A stretch of 22,515 nucleotides of DNA from NCBI GenBank assembly GCA_020354275.1, contig CP070645.1, positions 130,387 to 152,901 on the forward strand. Direction: 5' to 3'. How positions within the stretch are numbered: position 1 is the first letter of the stretch; each line of letters starts with the position of its first letter. Shown in pieces: positions 1 to 9,372 of the stretch. The notes beneath the pieces were generated by a model, which saw nothing but the letters and a program-made list of their open reading frames with translations, did not search any database and had not been told where the DNA came from. The stretch is from Dehalococcoidales bacterium (GTDB lineage Bacteria > Chloroflexota > Dehalococcoidia > Dehalococcoidales > UBA2162). The translations under genes and the position numbers were made by a program.

Positions 1-3000
1 AGGGCTGCCGTTCGCGCTCTCATTGTCAGGCTGGCCAATAACACTGATCTTGAACACATCATTACCGCCGGTGTTTCCGGCTCCGGTAAAGCGGTTATAC
101 CCGGAGAGCTTAACTGGGTGGAATACAGCAGCCCGTTGTCAATCGCGGCCGGGGTTCTTCACAGGTATCCAGACAGCAAGACGATAGTACAGATTGGCGG
201 GCAGAGCTCCTTGGTCATCGGTCTCGAGGACGGTTTGAGAAAACCGTGGAAGGTGGCCTCAAACTCTCTCTGTGCTGCCGGCACGGGCCGGTTCCTAGAA
301 CAGCAGGCGTACCGGCTGGGCATCGACATGGCAGATTTTGCCCGTTTAGCATTGCAATGTGAAGGCAGCCCGCCCCGAATAGCAGCCAGATGCAGTGTCT
401 TTGCCAAGACAGACCTCATCCATCTGCAGCAGCGGGGTACTCCCGTAGAAGTGATGCTTTATGCGTTATGCGAAAGCATTGCCCGGATGGTGGTAGCTCT
501 GAAGAAGGAGGCTTTCGAGGAGCCGGTCTGTTTTACCGGCGGGGTGGCCGCTAATAGTGCCATCGTCAAAGCCCTTAACGAAATCCTGTCGGCAAGGAAC
601 GGACACCAGGTAAAGGTCGTAGTCCCGGAGAACCACCTTTACACCGAGTCCCTGGGGTCAGCTTTGTTGGCTGCAGAATCCGGGCATATTTCCCGGGTGG
701 CTATATTACCGGAAGTGAGTGATGCCGGGCAGAGGTATTTTCAGTTGCCTCAGCTTGAGCACGTTAATCTGCCCGGGAATGGAACCAGTCAGCGAATAAG
801 CGAACCCTGCACGGGTTATCTCGGTGTCGATATCGGTTCCACCAGTACCAAAGCGGTTATTTTGGATGAGTCCGGTCAAAAAGTGTTGTTGAAGAACTAC
901 CTTATGACCGCAGGAAGGCCGGTTGATGCCATTAAGCAGGTCTTCCAGAACCTGCTGCTGGACGGTGCCGGCAGGGTGAACATAGCCGGCGTGGGTATCA
1001 CCGGCTCAGGTCGGTACCTGGTCGGCAGCTTCATCGGGGCAGACCTGATTAAGAACGAGATCACAGCGCAGACCAGAGCAGCCGCAGAAATAGACCCAGA
1101 AGCGGACATTATCGAGATAGGCGGGCAAGATTCCAAATTGGTCATAAAAAGGAACGGAGTGGTTGTTGACTATCAGATGAATAAGGCATGTGCCGCTGGA
1201 ACGGGGAGTTTTATTGATGAACTGGCGGAGATGCTTGGTGTTTCGGTAAACAACGGTGATTTTGCCAATCTGGCATTTGATGCACCCTATACCATGGACT
1301 TGGGGGCAAGGTGTGCCGCTTTTATGGCGCAGTCTGTTGCCTCAGCCCAGCAGGAAGGCGTTCCCCTGGAACTAATAACTGCCAGCCTGTCCAATTCCAT
1401 CGCCAAGAACTACCTGTCAAAGGTGGTGGGTAATCGGAAGCTGGGAGATAAGGTTATCCTTACCGGGGCTGTATTCTACAACGAGGCGGTTGTTTCTGCC
1501 TTTCATCAGCAGCTGGAGGGTAAGACTCTGACCGTGGCGGAACACCGGGAGGTCAGCGGGGCTATAGGAGCGGCCCTCCTGGCCAGGGAGGCCAGCCCCG
1601 GGAAGAAGTCCAGTTTCAGGGGGTTCCGTGAGGTCGTTAACAGCCGTTGCACCCTTTCTACCTTTACCTGTAACGGGTGCGAAAATAACTGCGCCGTCAC
1701 CCGTATGCAGATGCCCGGTGAAGACCCCACCTATTACGGCAGCAGGTGTGACCGGTATGACAGCACCTCCGGTCAGAAAAGGAAGGATACCCTTTTCGAT
1801 GAGCGGGAAAGGCTTCTCTTTAGCGAATACCGTGAAGGTTCTGGTGAAGGGCTGTCGGTAGGGGTTCCCCGGGCACTGATGGTGTATGACTACGCCCCGA
1901 TGCTTCTGGCTTTTCTGAATAGCCTCGGTGTCAGTGTTGTCCTTTCTAACAGGACGAACAAGGAAACTATTGAACGGGCGACCGAGTTGAGCTACTCCGA
2001 CAGTTGCTTCCCCCTAAAGCTACTGCACGGCCATGTCGCCATGCTTGACAGCGTTGATTATTTTCTGTACCCGTCTGCCATCAGGCTGGGTGAGCAGAAT
2101 GGCGAAAAGGACCAGCGATATGCCTGTCCTCTGGTTCAGGGATCTCCCTACATAATAAAACAGGTTCTCAATCTGGGAGAACGGTTGCTGATACCCGTTA
2201 TTGACTTCAGCCGGGGTGACGCGGATACGATAAATAGCCTGACGCATGTCGCTATGAAGATGGGTTTCTCTAGGCGGAAAGCCAGGAAAGCAGCGCTTGC
2301 CGGCATCAGGGCTCAGGAGGGATTTCAGGAAGTACAGGTGGAACTGGGACGGAAAGCGTTAAAACAGTTACGCGAAGATGACAAGCCAGGCGTGGTGCTT
2401 TTTGCCCGGTCATACATGTCGCAGGATTCGGGGGCAAACCTTGGTATCGCCGAGAAACTGGCCCAGCTTGGTGTGGTGCCGATACCGCTCGATTTCCTGC
2501 CGCTGTCATCGGTTGACCCCAAGGAATACTCCGACCTTCCGTACTGGTTCTATGAGAGCAAGCACATAGCCGGTGCCGCCATAACCGCTGCCGATCCGAA
2601 GCTGTACGGGCTGGTATTGACCAACTTTGGCTGCGGTCCGAACTCGTTCATACTCAAGATTGTCGAAGATATCATGGGTGGCAAGCCTCTGGGGCAGCTG
2701 GAAATCGACGAGCATGCCGCCGAGGCCGGTCTGGTCACCCGACTCGAGGCGTTTGTGGATACCATTAAGGGGTTTGCGGGATATGACAGACGGCATGAGA
2801 CAACGAACCCTGAATTATACAGGAGAGCATCCAAGGCTATCAATTCCAGAAAAACCCTTCTCGTCCCGCGGATGGCGCCACACGCCGAGGTCCTGGGTGC
2901 AGCCATAGAGGCCTGCGGGGCCAGTGCGGTTGTGCTTCCAGAAGCGGATGAGCACAACCTTCTCTACAGCAATCAGGTAACATCGGGCACGGAGTGTCTG

Positions 3001-4077
3001 CCCTACCGTGTGACCCTGGGCGATTTTATAAAATACTACTATGACAACGGTGCTGACAGCAGGGATGCCGAGGGGTTTACCGGTGGCGCCTACGGCCCCT
3101 GTCGCTTTGGTAAGTACGCTACCGAACAGATGAGGGTACTCAGGGAGGTCGGTATTGACCTGCCCATACGCACCACAGTATCAAACAACGCCTACCGGGA
3201 CTGGAACCTCGGCCCCGAATTCGAGCGTCTGGCCTGGAAGGGAATAGTTGCCGTTGACTGTCTGGAAAGGCTGGTCTGGCGTACCCGACCGTACGAGAAG
3301 AGGGCGGGGGCTGCTGATGCAATGTTTAGAGAATTCACCAGCATGATTGCTGACCGGGTTCGACAGAAAGAGGACTATAGTGATGTTTTAAATCAGGCGA
3401 CTGCCCAATTCAGTTCTCTTATTAATTCCGAACTGCCCAGGAGGCAGCTGGTCGGTATCAACGGCGAGATTTTCTTACGTTCCAACCGGTTTAGCAATAA
3501 CAACCTGGTGAAAGCATGCGAAGACGCCGGTCTGGAAGTTATCGTTTCTCCGGTAGGCGAATGGTTTAAATATACCTCGTACCGTAACGTTGAGGATGCC
3601 GTCAAGAACCGCAAAATCAGGAAGATGGTGACCAGCTATATCAAGAAACTGATACAGGAGCATGATGAGCGCTCTATCACCGTAAATTTCCGGCAGTTGC
3701 TCAACGGGAAAGAGCCTTCGACGGCCAATATACTGGCACTGTCGGAGCGGTATTTTTCTGCCCGGTGCGGTACCGAGGCGGTTCTCAGTATAGGCAGCGG
3801 TATAGAGTGGCTGGAGAACCCGGACTTTGCCGGTGTGATATCGGTGATGCCACATGGCTGTATGCCCGGGGGAATCGTGGCGGCAATGTCAGAGAAGTTC
3901 AGCGCAGCATACCAGAAGCCGTGGATCAGTTTGACCTACGATGGTTTCGCCGAGAGCAATAACCGCGAGAGGATCAGCAATTTCGTGGAAATAATCAGGT
4001 TCTGCCATGAGGGAAACGGGGCAGGGGCTGATAAAGCACGCTCACATCCTGAACATGCCCGGGCGCGAATCGAGTAG
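1..4077 (+). CDS. Giant 2-hydroxyacyl-CoA dehydratase activator-related protein (BadF/BadG/HgdC ATPase, DUF2229 and HgdB-like regions), 5' partial
   Basis: The frame is open from base 1, so the gene starts upstream; the GTG at 118 is internal. About 1358 residues are visible and the family is often near 1400. Order: the end of a first ASKHA activator domain, a second complete one from about nt 814 (GVDIGSTSTK), a Cys cluster (CNGCENNC, nt 1669-1692), a DUF2229-like region (from about nt 1855) and a dehydratase-component-like C-terminus with GPCRFGKY (Cys at 3100) and HGCMPGG (Cys at 3859). Both ASKHA halves keep the CAAGTG cysteine (nt 271, 1189) and the ARC cysteine (nt 391, 1312), which bind the 4Fe-4S cluster in HgdC-type activators. 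Half one has GGQSS (nt 196-210) where half two has canonical GGQDSK (from nt 1120). Family members are thought to couple ATP hydrolysis to low-potential electron transfer; the substrate is unknown. The stop is TAG, 93 bp from the convergent reductase gene. Confidence 0.9.
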   Translation, partial: RAAVRALIVRLANNTDLEHIITAGVSGSGKAVIPGELNWVEYSSPLSIAAGVLHRYPDSKTIVQIGGQSSLVIGLEDGLRKPWKVASNSLCAAGTGRFLEQQAYRLGIDMADFARLALQCEGSPPRIAARCSVFAKTDLIHLQQRGTPVEVMLYALCESIARMVVALKKEAFEEPVCFTGGVAANSAIVKALNEILSARNGHQVKVVVPENHLYTESLGSALLAAESGHISRVAILPEVSDAGQRYFQLPQLEHVNLPGNGTSQRISEPCTGYLGVDIGSTSTKAVILDESGQKVLLKNYLMTAGRPVDAIKQVFQNLLLDGAGRVNIAGVGITGSGRYLVGSFIGADLIKNEITAQTRAAAEIDPEADIIEIGGQDSKLVIKRNGVVVDYQMNKACAAGTGSFIDELAEMLGVSVNNGDFANLAFDAPYTMDLGARCAAFMAQSVASAQQEGVPLELITASLSNSIAKNYLSKVVGNRKLGDKVILTGAVFYNEAVVSAFHQQLEGKTLTVAEHREVSGAIGAALLAREASPGKKSSFRGFREVVNSRCTLSTFTCNGCENNCAVTRMQMPGEDPTYYGSRCDRYDSTSGQKRKDTLFDERERLLFSEYREGSGEGLSVGVPRALMVYDYAPMLLAFLNSLGVSVVLSNRTNKETIERATELSYSDSCFPLKLLHGHVAMLDSVDYFLYPSAIRLGEQNGEKDQRYACPLVQGSPYIIKQVLNLGERLLIPVIDFSRGDADTINSLTHVAMKMGFSRRKARKAALAGIRAQEGFQEVQVELGRKALKQLREDDKPGVVLFARSYMSQDSGANLGIAEKLAQLGVVPIPLDFLPLSSVDPKEYSDLPYWFYESKHIAGAAITAADPKLYGLVLTNFGCGPNSFILKIVEDIMGGKPLGQLEIDEHAAEAGLVTRLEAFVDTIKGFAGYDRRHETTNPELYRRASKAINSRKTLLVPRMAPHAEVLGAAIEACGASAVVLPEADEHNLLYSNQVTSGTECLPYRVTLGDFIKYYYDNGADSRDAEGFTGGAYGPCRFGKYATEQMRVLREVGIDLPIRTTVSNNAYRDWNLGPEFERLAWKGIVAVDCLERLVWRTRPYEKRAGAADAMFREFTSMIADRVRQKEDYSDVLNQATAQFSSLINSELPRRQLVGINGEIFLRSNRFSNNNLVKACEDAGLEVIVSPVGEWFKYTSYRNVEDAVKNRKIRKMVTSYIKKLIQEHDERSITVNFRQLLNGKEPSTANILALSERYFSARCGTEAVLSIGSGIEWLENPDFAGVISVMPHGCMPGGIVAAMSEKFSAAYQKPWISLTYDGFAESNNRERISNFVEIIRFCHEGNGAGADKARSHPEHARARIE

Positions 4078-4170
4078 TTCGCAGGACATAACCAGCGCTG
4101 AAAACCCTGACCATTTTTATGTTTACCTGGCCTCTTGTGGTTCCATGGTTAGGAAGTCCAGATTGTCAGT

Positions 4171-5331
4171 CTATGGGGCAGGCTCCGGCCTGGGCCCCAG
4201 CATTTCATGCGCTTTCTTGAGCCATTCAGCGACGGGGATTTCCTGGGGGCAGGCATCGCTGCATTCCCCGCACTCGGTGCACTGGTCGGCACGCTGGTCT
4301 TCACTGAGACCGCCGGGACCGCGGTAACGGCCCCGTCCCGTCCGGAAGTCGTCCCAGACTGACGCTTCGTTGTATATCTGGAAAATGGTGGGAATCTCAA
4401 CGCCGTTTGGACAGGGCAGGCAGTATTCACAGCCAGTGCACGGTATTGGATTTGATGTTTCATAGGCCTCGATGGCACACTGGTAAAGCGCCTGTTCGTC
4501 GGCGGTGAGTATGCCCGGGCCGGAACGGCCGGCCACGGCCACGTTTTCGACCACCTGCTCCATGGTGCTCATTCCGCTCAAGGCCACCGAGACCTCGGGG
4601 TGGTCCCAGACCCATAACAGCCCCCATTCTGCCGGGGAGCGCTGCTGAGTAGCGCTAGCCCATACCTCGGCCACCTTCTGCGGTGGTTTTCTGGCCAGTC
4701 GTCCACCTCTCAACGGTTCCATGATAACGACGGCCAGGTCTTTACCGGCGGCATATTCCAGCCCGCGGCGACCGGCCTGAAAATTAACGTCCATGTAGTT
4801 GTACTGGATCTGGCTCAAGGTCCAGTTATCGTAGCCGTCAATGATACTCTTAAAGGTATCGAAGTCATCATGGAAGGAGAACCCCAGGTGGTCGAAGCGG
4901 CCGTTGGCTATCTGCTTCTCAGCCCATTTAATTATGCCCAGGTCGCGCACCTTGGCCCAGCTGTTTCGGTTCAACCCGTGCAGTAGGTAAAAATCCATCT
5001 TGGTATCCAGGCGGCGGCACTGCTCCTCGAAAAACCGGTCGAAGTCCGAAGTCGATTCTACCTGCCGGGCCGGTAGCTTTGTGGTCAGCTTCATTTTTTC
5101 CCGGTAACCGTCCTTCAGTGCCCGGCCGACGATACGCTCGCTTTCACCGCCGTGGTAGGGATATGCCGTGTCCAGATAGTTGACGCCGTTGTCGATGGCG
5201 TACCGGATCATGCGGATAGCCTCGGCCTCGTCCACAGATGGCGGTGCCGTTCCGATAGTGGGCAAACGCATTGCCCCGAAACCCAGTGCCGATACTTTCC
5301 ATTCTAACTTGCCAAACCTGCGATATTGCAT
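4171..5331 (-). CDS. Aldo/keto reductase with C-terminal double 4Fe-4S ferredoxin domain
   Basis: A 386-residue cytosolic oxidoreductase. The N-terminal TIM-barrel carries the full AKR catalytic tetrad: D54, Y59 (in DTAYPYHGG), K85 (TTKLP) and H118 (YLLHGL). The C-terminus has two cysteine motifs, CxxCxxCxxCP from C298 and CxxCxxCxxxCP from C351, predicting two 4Fe-4S clusters. This is a common architecture in anaerobes, where ferredoxin-type clusters may feed electrons to or from the nicotinamide site; that role is inferred. I chose the ATG at 5331 because GAGG lies about 8 bases upstream and the family N-terminus MQYRRFGKLE begins there; an in-frame ATG at 5379 would add 16 poorly matching residues. 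The gene converges on the giant activator, with no clear terminator between them. Substrate unknown. Confidence 0.92.
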   Translation of the reverse strand: MQYRRFGKLEWKVSALGFGAMRLPTIGTAPPSVDEAEAIRMIRYAIDNGVNYLDTAYPYHGGESERIVGRALKDGYREKMKLTTKLPARQVESTSDFDRFFEEQCRRLDTKMDFYLLHGLNRNSWAKVRDLGIIKWAEKQIANGRFDHLGFSFHDDFDTFKSIIDGYDNWTLSQIQYNYMDVNFQAGRRGLEYAAGKDLAVVIMEPLRGGRLARKPPQKVAEVWASATQQRSPAEWGLLWVWDHPEVSVALSGMSTMEQVVENVAVAGRSGPGILTADEQALYQCAIEAYETSNPIPCTGCEYCLPCPNGVEIPTIFQIYNEASVWDDFRTGRGRYRGPGGLSEDQRADQCTECGECSDACPQEIPVAEWLKKAHEMLGPRPEPAP

Positions 5332-5409
5332 TGATACCTCGTTCCTTTGTTTATTCGTCTTAAAGATACGCCGCATCAATGTGTGTTATCCACAGATAGC
5401 GGCACCAAT

Positions 5410-5438
5410 ATTATCGTTTATTGAGTATTGAAAAGCAA
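5410..5438 (-). promoter_or_regulatory. Candidate sigma70-type promoter for the aldo/keto reductase
   Basis: Read on the minus strand: TTGCTT, 17-base spacer, GATAAT. The -10 matches 5 of 6 consensus bases, but the -35 only 3 of 6. It would start RNA near 5403, about 70 bases before the ATG at 5331. It is found by eye and AT-rich, so chance is possible. Confidence 0.3.
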
Positions 5439-5477
5439 ACAGGCACGGTTTTTGGTTATTCATTATTTTGACAGTAT

Positions 5478-5912
5478 TTATGGTGATTCAAGATATTGTA
5501 AATAATCACCTTGGTTACCGCTCAATACTTGCACGGCAACGGCACAGTCTAGCCAGTAGCAGGTAAAACGAATCCCCTTGTCTTCAGCTCCGGCAGACAC
5601 GGTATGCTCCCAACGTTCAGGCAGTGTCTGTGGGGTTGTCAGCTGGAAGACATGGCGTTCATGATCCTCACGTCGTTCCGCATGCCACCAGTGGAATTTG
5701 CCAATGTAGCGTTGCACTCGCAGCTCCCGTATTCCGCTTTCTTCCCAGGCTTCGCGCAGGGCAGCTTCTTCTGCAGTCTCACCCGGTTCAATGCTCCCGG
5801 CGGGCACCTGTACCCCCGCTTCGGGATAGTCAACATGTTCGAATACCAGCACCTGTAGTGACTCGGAGTGTTCACGGGTGATGTAGCATTGGACCTTTTG
5901 TCTGGGTTGCAT
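5478..5912 (-). CDS. Nudix hydrolase
   Basis: A 144-residue single-domain protein. The complete 23-residue Nudix box GX5EX7REXXEEXGX runs from G39 to I61, including REAWEESGI, so the metal-binding glutamates are intact. The family cleaves nucleoside diphosphates linked to another moiety; the substrate (NTP, sugar nucleotide, Nudix cofactor) cannot be told from sequence. An aromatic/His-rich stretch follows the box (FHWWHAERREDHERH, about residues 68-82), typical of small Nudix proteins that vary in specificity. The ATG at 5912 has a moderate purine tract (AGGCAGG) upstream. It lies 146 bp upstream of the aldo/keto reductase on the same strand, which has its own candidate promoter, so co-transcription is uncertain. 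Confidence 0.9.
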   Translation of the reverse strand: MQPRQKVQCYITREHSESLQVLVFEHVDYPEAGVQVPAGSIEPGETAEEAALREAWEESGIRELRVQRYIGKFHWWHAERREDHERHVFQLTTPQTLPERWEHTVSAGAEDKGIRFTCYWLDCAVAVQVLSGNQGDYLQYLESP

Positions 5913-6072
5913 CGCACATTGCCTGCCTGGTTACTGCAAAGTTTGCCAGGCCGTATTCTACTACATACTAAAATAAAAAGGCCAGTCAAATTAATACGCC
6001 ACACGGTTTTGGCGGTTGGGTTACGATGGAACTTACTTGAAGATACCCTGCTTTTGCAGGTAAAATGGGGCT

Positions 6073-6699
6073 ATGCTTATTGGCGAAGGGCAGGACTGGC
6101 AGGAGGGCATGGAGCAGGCCTGGGATTTGCTGGCAGAGCGTAACCCCGAGGATGTTTGTTGGAAGGCAAAGGCCGATTTCAGCAAGTCAGACGGTTGTTA
6201 TGTATTGCCCATATTCGGCGAAAAGGTCTATGTTTGTCCGGAAAAAAGAGAAATCCGGGGTGATTCGGAACTGGCTGATGTCTTACTGAACGAACTCCCA
6301 CACTTTTCGATAGTGCCATTACTGTGGTACCTCAACAATGCCCGGGACATTCCTCCTTCCGGCAACCTGGTGAACCCCAGAGAAGTCGAGGGCGGCCAGA
6401 TATTTACCCAGGGGTCTTACATCCTGCCGCTGGAGAGGATAGTCGAGAAATATGGTACCAGTGCCCGCGATTTTCTGGAAAGAGGCGATACACTGGGCGG
6501 CGAACGGCTGGAATACGGTGATGCTTCGCTGAGACTGCTGCCCTTCCCCCGGGTTCCGGTGGTGTTTATTCTCTGGGAGGGTGATGAGGAGTTCCCGGCC
6601 CGGGCCGACATTCTGTTCGATGAAACCTGTTCCCTTCACCTGCCCACGGATACCCTGTGGTCGACGGCCATGCTGAGCATCCTGATGATGACCCGGTAA
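6073..6699 (+). CDS. DUF3786 domain protein
   Basis: A 208-residue soluble protein matching my recollection of DUF3786. It has an N-terminal helix with AWDLLAERNPEDV (16-28), a short YVLPIFGEKVYV segment (43-54), a central LLWYLNNA (83-90), an LGG turn (141-143) and the signature FPRVPVVFILWEGDEEFPA (158-176) followed by ILFD. Function is not established; the family occurs in strict anaerobes, often near corrinoid or one-carbon genes, but nothing here tests that. The ATG at 6073 follows an in-frame TAA at 6061 and has only a weak GGGG upstream. An alternative ATG at 6109 has AGGAGG but only a few bases away. A small hairpin (CCTGC TTTT GCAGG, 6047-6060) sits just before the start. The gene is convergent with the acylase gene, 47 bp away. 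Confidence 0.82.
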   Translation: MLIGEGQDWQEGMEQAWDLLAERNPEDVCWKAKADFSKSDGCYVLPIFGEKVYVCPEKREIRGDSELADVLLNELPHFSIVPLLWYLNNARDIPPSGNLVNPREVEGGQIFTQGSYILPLERIVEKYGTSARDFLERGDTLGGERLEYGDASLRLLPFPRVPVVFILWEGDEEFPARADILFDETCSLHLPTDTLWSTAMLSILMMTR

Positions 6700-6746
6700 G
6701 ATGAAGATTAGGCCGGTTAGTTTTTCTGGCCACAAACGGTGCTTTA

Positions 6747-9317
6747 TTATTCAGCTGGTATGAGGGTAATGTGGTTGACGGCAGCTGACTCGACCTGGTT
6801 TCTTGCCCACAACATGGGGTAATAATCGCTGTTACGCCAGGGGTCAATCATGTCATCGTAGTGCTGGCTGTAGGGATGACCGCTCTGGCCGGTGGTGTGT
6901 ACTGTCAGGCTGCTTCCCAGGTCTCCCAGGTCAACAATCATACGCATTGACGGCAGGGTGGCCACGGTGAGGTTATTGTCGGCGGCAACCCAGCGGGTGG
7001 CATTGACGGCATCGGTGGTGCCGGCGGTGGCGAACGGCCCCCGGTTTACCAGCCTCTCTATCAGGCCGATACCGCTGGCCCCGAGTGGGTTGCTGACAAA
7101 TGTCGAGGTATGCAGCTTACCCCACTGCCACCGGTCTCTGTCTGCACCGAGTTCGTCTTTGGTCTTGTTGTAGCCTTCGCGGAACGAGCGTACCAGTATG
7201 TCGTCGCGGGTTTCAGTAATCTCTTCAGTGGTGATGTCGTCCCACCAGATGTTATCTGGCTCTGCCATCAGCATGAATGTCGCCCACATTTCGGTGCTGT
7301 CGCCGTCTATCCAGACATCTTCACCGGTTATGTCCCTGGCCAGCTGGTCGGCATAGAGGTTGTGCATCAGTGCCGACCAGAAATAGCTGTAAAGCACTGC
7401 CTCGGGGCTTTCCATGTCACACTGATGGTCCCACTCCAGGAGCCAGTCGCGGGCGTCGGTCAGCTCGGTATCACCGAAGGCCAGGTTCTCAAGGAAGGGC
7501 ATTATTTCCATAGCGCTGATCAGCTTGTTGTCGCCCTGAATGGCCTGGAAGCTGGCAACATTATGTGGTGCTCCTTCTTCTAGCAGATCCACGATCCGCT
7601 GACCTCGGTAGCCGTAGTTCCATTCCTGGCCGAATACATAGTTCGGCCCCTCGCCCAGGTCTTCTGCCAACTGCTGGAAATACTCCAGTGGCACTACCGC
7701 CTGGTTGGCGGTGACGATGTAACCTCGCTCAGGGTTAAAGATACGGGGCAAGCTGTCATAAGGGATGAAGCCTTCCCATTCAAATTCATCCGTCCAGCCG
7801 GGGACGGGCAGAAGGCCGCTGTGGCCCTGTGAGCGGATGGGAATACGCCCCGGCATCTGATAGCCGATATTACCCTCAACATCGGCGTAAACAAAGTTCT
7901 GGGAAGGGACATCCCAGTAAGCGAGCGCCTGGCGGAACTCCTCCCAGTTGTTAGCCCGGTTCAGGTGGAACAGTGACTGGCAGATTGTCGAGGGATTAAG
8001 GGCTGTCCAGCATAACGCCAGCGGGTCTTCGTTATTAAAACCGAGTATTTCGTCGCTTTCTTCATCCAAATGGTTATCGTTGATGATCGGCCCCAGGTGT
8101 GTCTGGCGTACCTGGATGGTGACCGACGGTTCGCCGTCTCCGAAGCGGATTGTTTCTTGGTGTACCGTCATATCCCGCCATTCCCCGTTCCAATCATACT
8201 GCAAAGGATTATCGGGGTTGACTTTTATCTGGTATAGGTCGTAGACGTCGGCGGCTAGGTTGGTTACCCCCCAGGCAATACGTTCGTTGTGGCCGATGAC
8301 AACACCCGGTACCGCCGACAGGGCGAAGCCGGTAACGTCCAGAAGCTGCTCGCCGCTGGCCGAGTGGCAGTGCAGGCCGATCTGGTACCAGATGGACGGC
8401 ATCTGGATGCCCAGGTGGGGGTCATTGGCCAGGAGGGGCCGGCCGCTTTCGGTCAGGTTGCCACTGACCACCCAGTTATTACTGCCCAGACCCTGTCCTC
8501 CACTGAAGTATGGGATAGGCTCCGTACTTCTAACGGTCTGAACCTCAGTTTCGTTAAATATACCACCGCTATCAGGCTGTTTGGCAAGCTGTCCTTCCAC
8601 AGCGGGCAGGTCTTCCGACTGGACAATAGTCGGCTTCTGGCTATAGGGCCAGGGCGGAGTCAGCAACTGGTCGGTCATTTCCTGGCCTATTTCCTGGTAA
8701 AGCGTGGCCCGCAGTTCGTCACGGCACCCCTTGAAGCCCAGATCCCAGGCCATAACTTTGGCCCATACCAGCGAGTCAACCGGGGTCCACTCTTCGATGC
8801 TGATATCGATGCCGGTTAATCCCAAAAAACTGTATTCCATGGCCAGCTTGCCCGGCTTTCGGTTCATGATGTAGGCGTTGACGCCGTCGGCAAACGACTG
8901 AAGGTAGCCCAGCGTCTCTTCATCGCAGGTCTCGGCTTCCTCTTCGGCAACACGCCGCCAACCAAAGCTACGGATGAATATGTCAGCTGCCAGTATGTCG
9001 CTGTTCTTACCGACCAGTTCTTCGATGCGGCCGCTACCCTGGTGACGCCAGAACTCCATCTGCCACCAGCGGTCCTGGGCCTGGGTGTAACCCTGGGCGA
9101 AGAACAGGTCGTGCATGTTGCTGGCATATATGTGGGGAATGCCCCATTCGTCACGCAGGATTTCAACCGAATCTTTCAACCCGGCTAAGGATATTTCGCC
9201 GTTATGTTCTGGCAGGGGGCTTCTGGTGGCATTGTAGAACCATATGTAGCCACCGATCAAAGCAACAGCCACAACTCCCGCTACAACAGTAAGAGTAATC
9301 CGGACACCTCTTTTCAT
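6747..9317 (-). CDS. Penicillin acylase (Ntn-hydrolase) family protein, membrane-anchored
   Basis: An 856-residue penicillin amidase-family enzyme. An N-terminal hydrophobic segment (about residues 7-28) after MKR is a signal peptide or anchor, placing the enzyme outside the membrane. The alpha-chain motif DEWGIPHIYA and the beta-chain start GLGSNNWVVSG are present. Ser279 (codon 8481-8483) would become the N-terminal nucleophile after autocleavage at Gly-Ser. Downstream family motifs include LLANDPHLG, WNYGYRGQRI, WQWGKLHTS and GTTDAVNATRW. The family hydrolyses amide bonds in beta-lactams, acyl-homoserine lactones or other N-acyl compounds; the substrate is not predictable here. The start at 9317 is preferred over the ATG at 9377: the hydrophobic segment follows it directly, AAGG lies upstream, and the 9377 ATG overlaps the candidate promoter's -10. 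Divergent from the metallopeptidase gene. Confidence 0.93.
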   Translation of the reverse strand: MKRGVRITLTVVAGVVAVALIGGYIWFYNATRSPLPEHNGEISLAGLKDSVEILRDEWGIPHIYASNMHDLFFAQGYTQAQDRWWQMEFWRHQGSGRIEELVGKNSDILAADIFIRSFGWRRVAEEEAETCDEETLGYLQSFADGVNAYIMNRKPGKLAMEYSFLGLTGIDISIEEWTPVDSLVWAKVMAWDLGFKGCRDELRATLYQEIGQEMTDQLLTPPWPYSQKPTIVQSEDLPAVEGQLAKQPDSGGIFNETEVQTVRSTEPIPYFSGGQGLGSNNWVVSGNLTESGRPLLANDPHLGIQMPSIWYQIGLHCHSASGEQLLDVTGFALSAVPGVVIGHNERIAWGVTNLAADVYDLYQIKVNPDNPLQYDWNGEWRDMTVHQETIRFGDGEPSVTIQVRQTHLGPIINDNHLDEESDEILGFNNEDPLALCWTALNPSTICQSLFHLNRANNWEEFRQALAYWDVPSQNFVYADVEGNIGYQMPGRIPIRSQGHSGLLPVPGWTDEFEWEGFIPYDSLPRIFNPERGYIVTANQAVVPLEYFQQLAEDLGEGPNYVFGQEWNYGYRGQRIVDLLEEGAPHNVASFQAIQGDNKLISAMEIMPFLENLAFGDTELTDARDWLLEWDHQCDMESPEAVLYSYFWSALMHNLYADQLARDITGEDVWIDGDSTEMWATFMLMAEPDNIWWDDITTEEITETRDDILVRSFREGYNKTKDELGADRDRWQWGKLHTSTFVSNPLGASGIGLIERLVNRGPFATAGTTDAVNATRWVAADNNLTVATLPSMRMIVDLGDLGSSLTVHTTGQSGHPYSQHYDDMIDPWRNSDYYPMLWARNQVESAAVNHITLIPAE

Positions 9318-9372
9318 TATCAGAGCCTTTTTTGAAGTCAGGCAGGATAACGGCAGTCTGTTATGCCGCCAT

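Noticed and set aside
118..120. GTG at 118 as the start of the giant activator.
   Set aside because: The frame is open back to base 1, and the upstream residues (ITAGVSGSGK) fit the family, so the true start is outside the window.
4007..4327. Open frame overlapping the 3' end of the activator gene and the reductase gene.
   Set aside because: It is an out-of-frame shadow of two well-supported genes with low-complexity, Ser-rich translation and no domain.
6711..6731. GGCCGG/CTGGCC hairpin between the DUF3786 and acylase genes as a terminator.
   Set aside because: Six pairs including a G-U, with its T-run inside the loop and none after the stem; no convincing terminator on either strand.
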